Assembly: GCA_910575555.1 (NCBI GenBank) | Contig: CAJTFX010000019.1 | Span: 20,267 to 84,266 of the forward strand | Reading direction: 5' to 3' | Source of the DNA: Lachnospiraceae bacterium | GTDB lineage: Bacteria > Bacillota > Clostridia > Lachnospirales > Lachnospiraceae | DNA length: 64,000 nucleotides | Shown here: in pieces, positions 37,869 through 46,307 of the stretch | How the letters are laid out: the number at the start of each line of letters is the position of its first letter | How positions within the stretch are numbered: position 1 is the stretch's first letter | Translations under genes and position numbers: made by a program | The notes under the pieces: generated by a model | The model's input: only the letters and a program-made list of their open reading frames with translations | What the model was told of the DNA's origin: nothing | The model's database searches: none

Positions 37869-38603
37869 CTACTCTTCCTCTCCGATTGCGTTGCTGATGT
37901 ATGTCATCGTCAGCATACAGAACACATAGGTCTGGATACATCCTGAAAACACATCAAAATATGCATGCAGCGCGCCTGGCCAAAAGTAGGCGACTTTGGA
38001 CAATAAGGCATAAATCAATGCCATGATAATGGTTCCTGACAATACGTTTGCAAATAAACGCAGTGACAATGAAATCGGAACAGCGAATTCACTGATCAGG
38101 TTAATGGGGAACCAGATGGGCAGCCATGGCGGAAGCGGGGAACACATATCGGTCCATATCGCTTTGGGCGTCTGATATTTAAACTGATTGAAATGAATCA
38201 AAATAAAACTCAGCAGCGCCAACGGCAATGTCACGCCGTAATCGGCTGTGGGCGGCCTTAATCCAAACAGGCCGGAAAGATTGGATATCAGAATAAAGAT
38301 AAATATCGTACCCACATAATTGACAAATCTGCTGCCGCTTTTTCCCATAACGCCGCAGACCATGCCGTCCAGTTTTTCCACAATCAGCTCCACAACATTC
38401 TGAAATCCTCCGGGAACCTCTGACGCATGTTTCATGGCACGATTGGCCGCAACAGAAAATCCAATCAATATGGCCATCACAATCAGAAGGCTGACATGAG
38501 TTGTGGTGATCCAGAATGTCTGTCCAAACAGCTCATAGGAAAACAGTCCGTGCACCATAATATCAATGTCTGCACCGGATGACAGTAAAATTGAGCTCTG
38601 CAC
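37869..38603 (-). CDS. atpB: ATP synthase F0 a subunit
   Basis: Stator ion-channel subunit, 244 residues with five to six membrane helices. The essential stator arginine is in SLSLRLFANVLSGTI. The N-terminal outside segment (MVHGLFSYELFGQTFWITTTH) and a helix with FVNYVGTIFIFILISNLSGLFG are typical. The reading frame begins with GTG at 38603, with GGAGGTGAGAGA immediately upstream. It leads the F0 genes after atpI. Confidence 0.95.
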   Translation of the reverse strand: MQSSILLSSGADIDIMVHGLFSYELFGQTFWITTTHVSLLIVMAILIGFSVAANRAMKHASEVPGGFQNVVELIVEKLDGMVCGVMGKSGSRFVNYVGTIFIFILISNLSGLFGLRPPTADYGVTLPLALLSFILIHFNQFKYQTPKAIWTDMCSPLPPWLPIWFPINLISEFAVPISLSLRLFANVLSGTIIMALIYALLSKVAYFWPGALHAYFDVFSGCIQTYVFCMLTMTYISNAIGEEE

Positions 38604-38670
38604 TCTCTCACCTCCTTATAAATTTGCTTTTGAAACCTTATTTACCATATTTTCTGATCTATCACCTCTT

Positions 38671-39084
38671 TTAACTTTTTCCATGAAAATATTTTTTCTG
38701 AAAAGCTGATAAAAATTTATGTGTTATGGGCTGTAAATAGGCAGATACTTTCAAACCCATTACACCCGCAAACATAACCACTACATTGCCAAGCTCAAAA
38801 TATCCCACAATTCCAAATGCCAGAACAACTGCCAGATACCGCAGGGCCGCATACAGAGACGCCCTTTTAGAATACCTGCCCTCTGCCAGTTCCTCTACGG
38901 TGTCGAAAATAACGATTGCCATATTCACCGCCATTCCCGCTGCCAGAAAAATACCGGCCCAGAGCCCTGTAGAATATCTTATTCTGTCACTTACAAACCA
39001 TATGCCAGTTATTTGAAGCAGCAGGCCATACAGTACAATCCCTGCCAGTAATTCCGGAAGGGCCTGATTAATTCTTCTTAACAT
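38671..39084 (-). CDS. atpI: ATP synthase I-type membrane protein
   Basis: This 137-residue protein has four hydrophobic helices and belongs to the ATP synthase subunit I superfamily by sequence character and position. In other bacteria AtpI assists c-ring assembly and is not part of the final enzyme. The cluster EELAEGRYSKRASLYAALRY between helices 2 and 3 is typical. It sits 5 bp after atpZ and 68 bp before atpB. The sequence is less conserved than the other subunits, so the name relies partly on context. Confidence 0.85.
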   Translation of the reverse strand: MLRRINQALPELLAGIVLYGLLLQITGIWFVSDRIRYSTGLWAGIFLAAGMAVNMAIVIFDTVEELAEGRYSKRASLYAALRYLAVVLAFGIVGYFELGNVVVMFAGVMGLKVSAYLQPITHKFLSAFQKKYFHGKS

Positions 39085-39089
39085 GAACT

Positions 39090-39368
39090 CTACCCTTTTC
39101 CTTGCCGCCCGGTTTTTTCAGAATGCCCGGGAATCGTTTCATTATTACTGTTCTTCTCATCGGAATAAATATTCTTCGCCATAATGAAAATATTGCGGAA
39201 GCCTGCCAGCGCACCTATGGCAAACAGTGGGATTGTAATCCAATTTATCTCATACTTTTTCCCAATATAAACTCCTGCCATTACACATAAAAAAATCGGC
39301 ACCAGCATGTTAATTCCAAACTGCGTAATTAACGCCAGAGAACGATATACGCTTTTTTTGTATTTCAC
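39090..39368 (-). CDS. atpZ: AtpZ/AtpI-like F0F1 accessory protein
   Basis: This 92-residue protein has two membrane helices (LALITQFGINMLVPIFLCVM and INWITIPLFAIGALAGFRN), the layout of AtpZ, which pairs with AtpI in ion uptake or assembly. The tail is polar. The start is a GTG (39368-39366) with GGAGG 6 nt upstream. It is the first gene of the operon, behind a good promoter. Naming rests on hairpin topology and position. Confidence 0.8.
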   Translation of the reverse strand: MKYKKSVYRSLALITQFGINMLVPIFLCVMAGVYIGKKYEINWITIPLFAIGALAGFRNIFIMAKNIYSDEKNSNNETIPGHSEKTGRQGKG

Positions 39369-39411
39369 ACGGCACCTCCGTCATAACCCATAATTTCCAC
39401 CATATGAAATT

Positions 39412-39440
39412 ATTATATCTATTTTCTGTAGAAATGTCTA
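39412..39440 (-). promoter_or_regulatory. Promoter of the atp operon
   Basis: On the minus strand TAGACA (39440-39435) and TATAAT (39417-39412) are separated by exactly 17 bp. The atpZ GTG is 44 bp downstream of the -10 box. Confidence 0.75.
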
Positions 39441-39480
39441 TTCCTTTCTTTGATTTTTGGAAAGATGATTGATGCAAAAG

Positions 39481-39537
39481 GGGCTGCCCGGAACAAATAT
39501 GCTTCCCGGAAACCGGACAAGCATCGCCGTACAGCCC
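39481..39537 (-). terminator. Branched terminator-like structure after the deaminase gene
   Basis: GGGCTG (39481-39486) and CAGCCC (39532-39537) enclose a CGG/CCG pair and an inner stem of GCTT-CCGG with CCGG-AAGC arms. On the minus strand CTTTTGC follows. It separates the sua5-to-deaminase operon from the atp promoter. Confidence 0.6.
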
Positions 39538-39548
39538 TTATATTTCCT

Positions 39549-40034
39549 TTAAAGCACCATCTTCACTTCCCGCTCCGTATGTGTATACTGATAATACCGC
39601 ACTCCCGCTGCGTCCAGCATCCGCTTGGAGGCAATGACAGAGGGCGTATCCTTATATTTGTCGCTGTCATACACCACGGTTTTGATGCCTGACTGGATAA
39701 TTGCCTTCGCGCATTCATTGCAGGGAAACAGGGAAACATACAGCTTTGCCCCCTCCAGACTGCCGCCTCTGTAATTCAAAATTGCATTCAGCTCACTGTG
39801 AGTCGTGTACAGATATTTGCTGTCCAGCGGCTCCCCTTCCCGGTTCCATGGAAATTCATCATCAGAACATCCTATGGGAAATCCATTGTAGCCCATGGAC
39901 AAAATCTTGTTATCCGGACTGACGATGCAGGCCCCCACCTGAGTGCCCGGATCTTTGGAGCGCATGGCGGAAAGCATTGCAACTCCCATAAAATATTCAT
40001 CCCAGGTAAGATAATCCTGTCTTTTACTGCCCAT
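39549..40034 (-). CDS. dCMP deaminase (ComEB-like)
   Basis: Zinc deaminase that converts dCMP to dUMP for thymidylate synthesis; 161 residues. Zinc and catalytic motif THSELNAIL (HxE with the proton-shuttling Glu) and PCNECAKAI (PCxxC) are present, as is the extended loop between Asp and Pro segments (MGYNGFPIGCSDDEFPW) typical of dCMP deaminases rather than cytidine deaminases. The ATG at 40034 has AAGGAGA upstream; the open frame extends 78 nt further into upp without a ribosome site. It is the last gene of the sua5 operon. Confidence 0.93.
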   Translation of the reverse strand: MGSKRQDYLTWDEYFMGVAMLSAMRSKDPGTQVGACIVSPDNKILSMGYNGFPIGCSDDEFPWNREGEPLDSKYLYTTHSELNAILNYRGGSLEGAKLYVSLFPCNECAKAIIQSGIKTVVYDSDKYKDTPSVIASKRMLDAAGVRYYQYTHTEREVKMVL

Positions 40035-40047
40035 TCTGAATCTCTCC

Positions 40048-40677
40048 TTATTTCGTACCAAAAATCCGATCCCCGGCGTCTCCAAGGCCCGGCACAATAT
40101 AGCCATGTTCATTCAGTTTCTCATCCAGAGCCCCAATATAAATATCCACATCCGGATGTGTCTCCTTCATGGCCTCCACTCCCTCCGGCGCTGCGATGAT
40201 GCAGAGGAAATGTATATTTCTGACGCCTTTATCCTTCAGCATTTGAATGGCTGCCACTGCAGAGCCCCCTGTGGCAAGCATGGGATCTACCACAAACACT
40301 TCCCGTTCCGAGCAGTCCTCCGGCAGCTTACAGTAATATTCCACCGGCTCTAATGTATCCGGGTCACGGTACAATCCAATGTGCCCTACTTTTGCCGCGG
40401 GAATCATTGCAAGCATTCCGTCCACCATTCCAAGGCCGGCCCTCAGAATCGGAACCACTGCCAGTTTCTTTCCCTTCAGCCCTTTAACCGTAGTCGCGCA
40501 GATAGGCGTCTCAATCTCAATATCCTCCAATTCCAGATTCCTGGTGGCCTCATAGCACATCAGCATGGCGATTTCGCCCACCATTTCCCGAAAATCCCTG
40601 GAGCCCGTCTCGCTCTTCCGTATCCACCCAATTTTGTGCTGGATCAGCGGATGATCCATAATCATTACTTCTGCCAT
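40048..40677 (-). CDS. upp: Uracil phosphoribosyltransferase
   Basis: Pyrimidine salvage enzyme converting uracil and PRPP to UMP; 209 residues. The PRPP motif [18 protein letters not shown] near residue 130, the N-terminal [12 protein letters not shown] and the C-terminal uracil-binding [16 protein letters not shown] are all present. A GGAGAAGGA site precedes the ATG. It starts 1 bp after the phosphatase gene's stop. In Bacillus upp also lies directly upstream of the atp operon, so the local order is conserved. Confidence 0.97.
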   Translation of the reverse strand: MAEVMIMDHPLIQHKIGWIRKSETGSRDFREMVGEIAMLMCYEATRNLELEDIEIETPICATTVKGLKGKKLAVVPILRAGLGMVDGMLAMIPAAKVGHIGLYRDPDTLEPVEYYCKLPEDCSEREVFVVDPMLATGGSAVAAIQMLKDKGVRNIHFLCIIAAPEGVEAMKETHPDVDIYIGALDEKLNEHGYIVPGLGDAGDRIFGTK

Positions 40678-40678
40678 A

Positions 40679-41140
40679 TTATCCTTCTCCTTCGTTTATA
40701 AGATTAACCAGTTTTTTGATGGTCTTATTTAATGTCTCGTAACAGAGTCCGTAAGACTGGAGGGTTCCTCCGTAGGGATTTAAAATCTCCAGTTCATCCC
40801 CGGTTAAATCCGTCAGCACCTCCACTTCCGCTTTCAGGCTGTCTTTATATTCCTCCAGAATCTTCTGTTTCTGAGCAGACTCCATGGCAATGATCAGGTG
40901 CTCCGGCTGTAAATCCTCTTCCATAAGCTGTTTTGACATCTGATGTTCCGTGCTGATGCCGTTGCTGATCAGCACAGCCTCCGTTTTCTGATTCAGCGGC
41001 TCCGGAAACAGCACCACAAGACCCCTGCTTTCGATTTCCACCGGGTATTTTATGATGTATTCCTTCATGATAGCCTCCGCCATAGGTGCACGAGCCGTAC
41101 CGCTGTCGCATACAAAAATAATTTTATTGTATCTTTTCAT
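40679..41140 (-). CDS. Low-molecular-weight phosphatase, YwlE-like
   Basis: This 153-residue member of the LMW protein-tyrosine/arginine phosphatase family has its P-loop as CDSGTAR (Cys11, Arg17; C-x5-R). The general-acid Asp normally found in the DPFGG/DPYGG loop is Asn121 here (EILNPYGG). Order with sua5, upp and the atp operon matches Bacillus ywlC-ywlE-upp-atp, so the ancestral role is probably phosphoarginine phosphatase. Without the Asp, activity may be low or altered. The ATG at 41140 has AGGAAGG 8 nt upstream; a GTG 9 nt earlier is not preferred. Confidence 0.85.
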   Translation of the reverse strand: MKRYNKIIFVCDSGTARAPMAEAIMKEYIIKYPVEIESRGLVVLFPEPLNQKTEAVLISNGISTEHQMSKQLMEEDLQPEHLIIAMESAQKQKILEEYKDSLKAEVEVLTDLTGDELEILNPYGGTLQSYGLCYETLNKTIKKLVNLINEGEG

Positions 41141-41157
41141 ATCCGTCACCTTCCTGT

Positions 41158-42219
41158 TTACACTTCTATCACCTGATGTCCCGCTGCTTTCAGCATACGG
41201 TTTCTGATTGCCTGTCCGATTCCCGACGCTGAAAAACTCTCTGAATATATAATTTCCACATCCAGCTGATCAAATTCACGGAGAATCCCATATAAATGCC
41301 TGGCAATGGAGTCCGCATCCGTTCTGGTTCCAATGCTTTTTACAATCCCGTACCGGTACCCGTCCCTGGTTTCTTCTGTTCCGATAATGCCTGCAGATTT
41401 TCCTTCTTCCTCTGCTTTTTTTGCCAGTTCATTGATTTTCTTCTGCACCCTCTCTTTCGGGCCGGATACCAGAATCAGGTCTGCCCTGGGCGCATAATGC
41501 CGGTATTTCATACCTGGCGCTTTCGGACGGATTTCTTCATTCTCCGACGCAAGACCGGGGTCAATTCTGATTTCTCCAATGACTTCCTGTATCATCTCCG
41601 CTGTAATATAGCCCGGCCGTAAAATCATAGGGATTTTTTCTGAAAAATCCACAATTGTGGACTCTATGCCAATCCCCACAGGGCCTCCGTCCAGAATCAT
41701 GGGAATTCTGCCCCTCATGTCTTCTGCCACATGCTCTGCCCGGGTGGGACTTGGTTTTCCGGAAGTATTTGCGCTGGGCGCTGCAATAAATCCGCCGCCG
41801 GACTGGATCAGAAGCAGGGCTGCCGGGTGGTCGGGCATACGCACTGCCACCGTCTGCAGCCCTCCTGTAGTTTCCAGAGGAACAATATCACTTTTCTCAA
41901 AAATCATTGTCAAAGGCCCGGGCCAGAATTTATCTGCCAGTTTTCTTGCCTGTTTTGGCACTTCTGTCACTATTTGATCCAGATCTTCCAGATTGGAAAT
42001 ATGTATAATCAGAGGATTGTCTGAAGGACGGCCCTTGGCTTTGTAAATCCTCTCTGACGCCAGGGGATTCAGGGCGTCCGCTCCCAGTCCGTACACTGTT
42101 TCTGTGGGAAATGCCACCAGGCCCCCCTGTCTTATGAGCTGCCCTGCTGCATGAATTTTTTCCCGGATAGCTTCTTTGCCCTGTCTGTCATCTGTAATAT
42201 TTACAATTGCTGTTTCCAT
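41158..42219 (-). CDS. Threonylcarbamoyl-AMP synthase (Sua5/YwlC type)
   Basis: Makes threonylcarbamoyl-AMP for the t6A37 modification of ANN-decoding tRNAs. The 353-residue protein has the full Sua5 layout: an N-terminal YrdC domain (GGLVAFPTETVYGLGADA, KGRPSDNPLIIH, PSANTSGKPSPT, VDFSEKIPMILRPG) and a C-terminal Sua5 domain after a linker with APGMKYRHYAPRADL. The start has AGGTAAAGACC upstream. It is the first gene of a four-gene operon with the phosphatase, upp and the deaminase. Confidence 0.95.
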   Translation of the reverse strand: METAIVNITDDRQGKEAIREKIHAAGQLIRQGGLVAFPTETVYGLGADALNPLASERIYKAKGRPSDNPLIIHISNLEDLDQIVTEVPKQARKLADKFWPGPLTMIFEKSDIVPLETTGGLQTVAVRMPDHPAALLLIQSGGGFIAAPSANTSGKPSPTRAEHVAEDMRGRIPMILDGGPVGIGIESTIVDFSEKIPMILRPGYITAEMIQEVIGEIRIDPGLASENEEIRPKAPGMKYRHYAPRADLILVSGPKERVQKKINELAKKAEEEGKSAGIIGTEETRDGYRYGIVKSIGTRTDADSIARHLYGILREFDQLDVEIIYSESFSASGIGQAIRNRMLKAAGHQVIEV

Positions 42220-42381
42220 GGTCTTTACCTGCTCTTGGTTCTCTTTACTGATAGCGGGCGATTCATCGCTGTTTCAGCATACCGCCCTTTCTGCTACCAC
42301 ATATTATCCCATACTCATGCAATCTTCGCAACTACAATATATAAGAAACATTCACTTTACAGACTGGCAAAAACACAATAA

Positions 42382-43092
42382 CTACTGTCCGGCCGGTTCT
42401 GAAGATACACCCCGGCCCAGATACTCCAAAATGCCTGCCTTCACCGCTTCGGCCACTTTATCCTGGTATTCCTCTGTCGCCAGAAGAGCCGCTTCTTCTG
42501 AATTACTCAGGAATCCGCACTCCACAATCACCGTGGGGCTTGGCGTCTTTTTCAGAAGAAAATAGCTTTCATTTGCCTTCGCCTGCCTGTGATTCTGAGG
42601 ATCTAACTGCGCCGCCAAATTTTTCTGCAGCGTTTCCGCCAGTTTTTTTCCCTCCTGGGACTGGCCGTAATAGAATACCTGAGCTCCTTTTACCGCCTCT
42701 TCCGGATAGCTGTTCTGGTGAATGCTCACAGTAAATACCGGTTTTGCCTTGGTTATGATCTCGCAGCGTTTGCGCATATCCTCCACCTTCTTGTTATTGG
42801 AGGATTTCTGGTACAGTCCGCCCTCGTCCGTCCGCGTCATAACGATTTTAATGTTTTCTTTTTCCAACAGTTTTTGAAGTTTTCTGGCAATTTTCAGATT
42901 AATGTCTTTTTCTTTTTCCTTGTTGATGCCGATTTTACCGGGATCATCGCCCCCGTGGCCGGCATCCACAACAATGCAGATTTCCCCCTTCTGCGCCCTC
43001 ATATTTTCTACCATATGGGCCCCCTCCCTTGCAAAAAAGTAGGCCCCTATCAACAGCACTACTGCCATTATCACTTCGATTCTTTTTTTCAT
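42382..43092 (-). CDS. N-acetylmuramoyl-L-alanine amidase, CwlD-like
   Basis: This 236-residue membrane-anchored amidase_3 protein has an N-terminal hydrophobic helix (VIMAVVLLIGAYFFA) that places the catalytic domain outside. Zinc and catalytic residues are in VVDAGHGGDDPG, the downstream NKEKEKDINL (Glu), SIHQNSYPE (His) and VIVECGFLSN (Glu). Length and layout match CwlD of spore formers, which makes muramic-delta-lactam during cortex synthesis. A housekeeping cell-wall role is the alternative. A GGGAGCGGCGG site abuts the ATG. It lies 72 bp after the GHKL kinase gene. Confidence 0.87.
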   Translation of the reverse strand: MKKRIEVIMAVVLLIGAYFFAREGAHMVENMRAQKGEICIVVDAGHGGDDPGKIGINKEKEKDINLKIARKLQKLLEKENIKIVMTRTDEGGLYQKSSNNKKVEDMRKRCEIITKAKPVFTVSIHQNSYPEEAVKGAQVFYYGQSQEGKKLAETLQKNLAAQLDPQNHRQAKANESYFLLKKTPSPTVIVECGFLSNSEEAALLATEEYQDKVAEAVKAGILEYLGRGVSSEPAGQ

Positions 43093-43163
43093 CCGCCGCT
43101 CCCGGTTTATCGTCCTTGTTACTATTTATGATAAACCCGGGCAAAGTATTCTTCCAACATTTT

Positions 43164-44609
43164 TCATTCTGCCATCAATAGAATGCAGAGACAAAATTCC
43201 CCGTCTTTTAATGTGATGTCGATGTCGCCGGCATATTTTCCTGCCACTCTGCGTATATTGGACAGCCCATACCCATGGCCTTTTGCCTGTTCCTTTGTGG
43301 TAAGAGGAAGCCCTGTTTCTGCATTCCACTTAAGACTTCCGGAAAAACTGTTGCAGATTTCCATAATATAAGCGTTATTTCTCCGGTAAGAGACAATGGA
43401 AATCCGGTTTTCCCCTCCTTTTTTGGTATGCTCCACCGCATTCTGCAAGGCGTTGTTTAAAACCACGCTGATATCAAACGCATCTATCTCTGTTTTGGCA
43501 GGATAATAAAATTCTGATTGAAAGGCGATTCCCCGGTTTTCCGCCTCTTTTGCAAACTCCTGCAAAATCACATTGGTAACGGGATTTCCGCTTTCTATCC
43601 CGCCTGTCATCTGAGCAAGCGCTGTCTGCAGACTCCGGCTGTAAGCCTTTGCCTCTTTGGGGTTGCTTCCTTCATACAGTTTTTCCAATGTCATCATATG
43701 GTTTGCCATATCGTGGCGGATGCCCCGAATCTTATGATACAGGCTCTCCACCTGCTCAATATGCCGTCTGACACTGTCCATCTGCGCCGCCAGGAATTCT
43801 GCCTGCTGATTTTCCTCCTGAGCCACCCGAATCCTCTGATACAAAAGAATCACCGCTATCACTGTCACAGATGACACCAGGCAGAACAACAGCGTCATTC
43901 TGTCATAAGTCTTTTCCATCTTTCCTGTTTCCAACACATAAAATACTCGGTAATAACGCATAATCTCATAGCCCAGCAGACCCATCAGGGACGGAAGAGA
44001 CAGCAGCGCCAGTTCTTTGTTTCCCATTTCTTCGGACTTATTGGGATAAACTCTTACCACCTGCCAGAGTCCGGCGGCAGTAAACGCCAGCTCCATAGCC
44101 AGAAAACATATGCACATCAGGACATACAGGGCGAAAAACAGCTCCGGATGGTTCTGCATATAATCGGTTCCTGCCGCAGCATCGTAGAGAAAATCATACA
44201 GAATTTCCGCCATACCTGCCGCAAACCAGTTGAGCGCGAAAAATGTAACTGCAAGAAATAATTTCTGCCTGTAATTTCTCCTGTCCATCAGGCAAATCAC
44301 AAAAAGCATGGCAAAACTGGCCATGCCGTAAATCACATATGCATCCACAGAAAGACGGGCCGTATAAATCAGCAGCATAGTCAGCGCATATGCCGTCCCG
44401 CCAAGGGCCGCGCCTTTTTTCTTTGGGACGCAAAACGGCAGAAAAAAAGATTCCCCCGTTTTCGGGGGATAAATCTCGTGTTCCGCAGACGAGAATCTCA
44501 AAAAAGGCTCCACATACCGATAGAAGCAGTATCCTCTTAAAATTCCCTCTGCAATCGGTGTTATAGCATGTACCAGTTCTTCCAGTTTACCGGAATTTAC
44601 CTGCAGCAT
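43164..44609 (-). CDS. GHKL sensor histidine kinase
   Basis: This 481-residue kinase has about six membrane helices between residues 70 and 260. A coiled linker (QIRVAQEENQQAEFLAAQMD-like, residues ~262-285) follows, then the phosphoacceptor region YHKIRGIRHDMANHMMTLEK. The GHKL ATPase domain has VVLNNALQNAVEHTKKGG (N-box) and KGHGYGLSNIRRVA (G-box). Such kinases pair with LytTR regulators, here the gene ending 4 bp upstream. An AGGA-containing ribosome site precedes the ATG. The ligand is unknown. Confidence 0.92.
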   Translation of the reverse strand: MLQVNSGKLEELVHAITPIAEGILRGYCFYRYVEPFLRFSSAEHEIYPPKTGESFFLPFCVPKKKGAALGGTAYALTMLLIYTARLSVDAYVIYGMASFAMLFVICLMDRRNYRQKLFLAVTFFALNWFAAGMAEILYDFLYDAAAGTDYMQNHPELFFALYVLMCICFLAMELAFTAAGLWQVVRVYPNKSEEMGNKELALLSLPSLMGLLGYEIMRYYRVFYVLETGKMEKTYDRMTLLFCLVSSVTVIAVILLYQRIRVAQEENQQAEFLAAQMDSVRRHIEQVESLYHKIRGIRHDMANHMMTLEKLYEGSNPKEAKAYSRSLQTALAQMTGGIESGNPVTNVILQEFAKEAENRGIAFQSEFYYPAKTEIDAFDISVVLNNALQNAVEHTKKGGENRISIVSYRRNNAYIMEICNSFSGSLKWNAETGLPLTTKEQAKGHGYGLSNIRRVAGKYAGDIDITLKDGEFCLCILLMAE

Positions 44610-44612
44610 TTC

Positions 44613-45332
44613 CTATCCCTTTCCCTTTCTCTGGTTAAATCTCAAATAGCATTTCACAAAGTCATGATAATTCTGCTTTGCCACAAGAGCCTGCCCCCTT
44701 TTTAAATAGATGGCGCCGGCATTATATTTTCTAACAAAATTCAAATTAATCAGATACGCTCTGTGGGGACGATAGAAATCCTCTCCTGCTTTTTTCTCCA
44801 GTTCTTTCAGCTTTCCATAATATTCTATGTCTGCGTCCATGGTATGGAGGATGATTTTCCGGTTAAATACCTCCGCATATACAATCTCCTGAACGGGAAC
44901 TGTGATATGCTGGCCTTTTGATGTGACTATCAGGCTTTGCCTTTCTTTTCCTGTACCCGCATCTTCTGAGTCTCTTTCGCGAACCTGCCTGACAGCCTTT
45001 TGCAGAACTTCTTCAAACTTCTCTTCCTCCAGCGGTTTTATGAGATAGTGAAAGGCCCCCACATCAAAAGACTGGAATACATAATCTTCCGTTACCGTTA
45101 CAAAAATGATTATCATCTGCCGATCCCGTTTGCGAAGCTCTCTGGCCGTCTCCATGCCGTCTTTTTCCGGCATCTGTACATCAAGAAACAGAATATCCGG
45201 AAGCTTCCGGGCAGCAAGAAGCTCCTCACCAGATGAATAGACAGCAATATCTTCTGCCGGATAATACTTCTTTACTTTATCTGTGAGGATCTCCCGTATT
45301 TCTTTCTGGTCATCGCATATGCCAATCCGCAC
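44613..45332 (-). CDS. LytTR-family response regulator
   Basis: This 239-residue protein has a receiver (GICDDQKEIRE, phosphoacceptor Asp in ILFLDVQMPEKDG, YLIKPLEEEKFEEV) and a LytTR domain (IVYAEVFNRKIILHT, FYRPHRAYLINLNFVRKY). The start is GTG (45332-45330) behind GGGAGGTGAAAAT. It is followed at once by its GHKL kinase and preceded by the zinc-ribbon membrane protein with 22 bp between them, suggesting one transcript. Confidence 0.93.
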   Translation of the reverse strand: MRIGICDDQKEIREILTDKVKKYYPAEDIAVYSSGEELLAARKLPDILFLDVQMPEKDGMETARELRKRDRQMIIIFVTVTEDYVFQSFDVGAFHYLIKPLEEEKFEEVLQKAVRQVRERDSEDAGTGKERQSLIVTSKGQHITVPVQEIVYAEVFNRKIILHTMDADIEYYGKLKELEKKAGEDFYRPHRAYLINLNFVRKYNAGAIYLKRGQALVAKQNYHDFVKCYLRFNQRKGKG

Positions 45333-45354
45333 ATTTTCACCTCCCGGAAACCTT

Positions 45355-46269
45355 TTACCGTCTTTTTGTCCGGAACATACAGATCACAGTCAGCACATAT
45401 CCCACCAGTAATGTCCGATAATACTGCCAGCTGCCCGAAAAAGCAAGAAAGTCATCCAGTTCTGCAAATATATCCATAAATCCGAACCCATTCTCCTGCA
45501 TCAAATCAAAAATGTCCCAGGCCCAGGCAATTCGGTTTGCCAGATATATGGTAAACGCAGTTACCAGCAGCGTAATCACCATGCCTTTCCGATCCATGCA
45601 TTTCCCTAGCTTCTCATAGCCCCAGGCCGCGCAAATCGCCGCCGCTGCTCCTGCAATCCCGGCAATAATTCCAATCCGGAAAAATAAAATCCAAAGCGCG
45701 CCGCCCACCAGTGAACCCAGAAGCGCGCCGAAAAATCCCGGCACCGGACTGCTCTTTTCCTGAGATATATTTGAGAAAAATGAATTTTGACCGTCTCCCG
45801 GTACATCCTCTCTCAAAACCCCGGCGCTGACGCATTCGCTGCACAGATAACAATAGCCGTCTGAAACCTTATGACGATTGGCCAGAGAAACCGGTCTCCC
45901 ACAATTCCGGCATCCTGATATGTAGTGATTCTCAGACAGATATGCAATCAAAGGCTCCACTGCACTGTTTATGACAGCCGAAATATTCTTTTCCTTCTTC
46001 TCTATCTGAACTGAGAACCTCACCATATATTTTTCCGTCTGGCATCCGGTGATCTGCTCCTGCTCTCTCTGTTGTTCCCTGAGAAAATTTTTCACAATAT
46101 CATTATTTTCCGCCTCCGGCAGATGGGCCGCCACTGTTACGATATACTGGCCGTTTTCCGGTTCTATCATAATATAATAGCCTTTGTATTCGCCTGCCAT
46201 GTGATCTCCGTACAGCTGCAGGCTCCCTGACAGAAGCTCGCTGCACAATTCCTGCTGCAACATCTTCAT
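45355..46269 (-). CDS. Membrane protein with a zinc-ribbon-like Cys cluster
   Basis: The 304-residue product starts with a ~130-residue soluble alpha/beta domain. Then come CRNCGRPVSLANRHKVSDGY and CYLCSEC: two CxxC pairs plus a further Cys, a zinc-ribbon pattern. Four to five membrane helices follow (from about residue 180), the first Gly/Ala-rich. The family is not recognised. An AAGGAGAG site precedes the ATG. It lies between the transglutaminase-like gene (38 bp) and a LytTR pair (22 bp), so it may be part of that regulatory unit. Confidence 0.75.
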   Translation of the reverse strand: MKMLQQELCSELLSGSLQLYGDHMAGEYKGYYIMIEPENGQYIVTVAAHLPEAENNDIVKNFLREQQREQEQITGCQTEKYMVRFSVQIEKKEKNISAVINSAVEPLIAYLSENHYISGCRNCGRPVSLANRHKVSDGYCYLCSECVSAGVLREDVPGDGQNSFFSNISQEKSSPVPGFFGALLGSLVGGALWILFFRIGIIAGIAGAAAAICAAWGYEKLGKCMDRKGMVITLLVTAFTIYLANRIAWAWDIFDLMQENGFGFMDIFAELDDFLAFSGSWQYYRTLLVGYVLTVICMFRTKRR

Positions 46270-46307
46270 AACTCATCTCTCCTTCATTTTAAACTTTCTT
46301 CCAGTTC

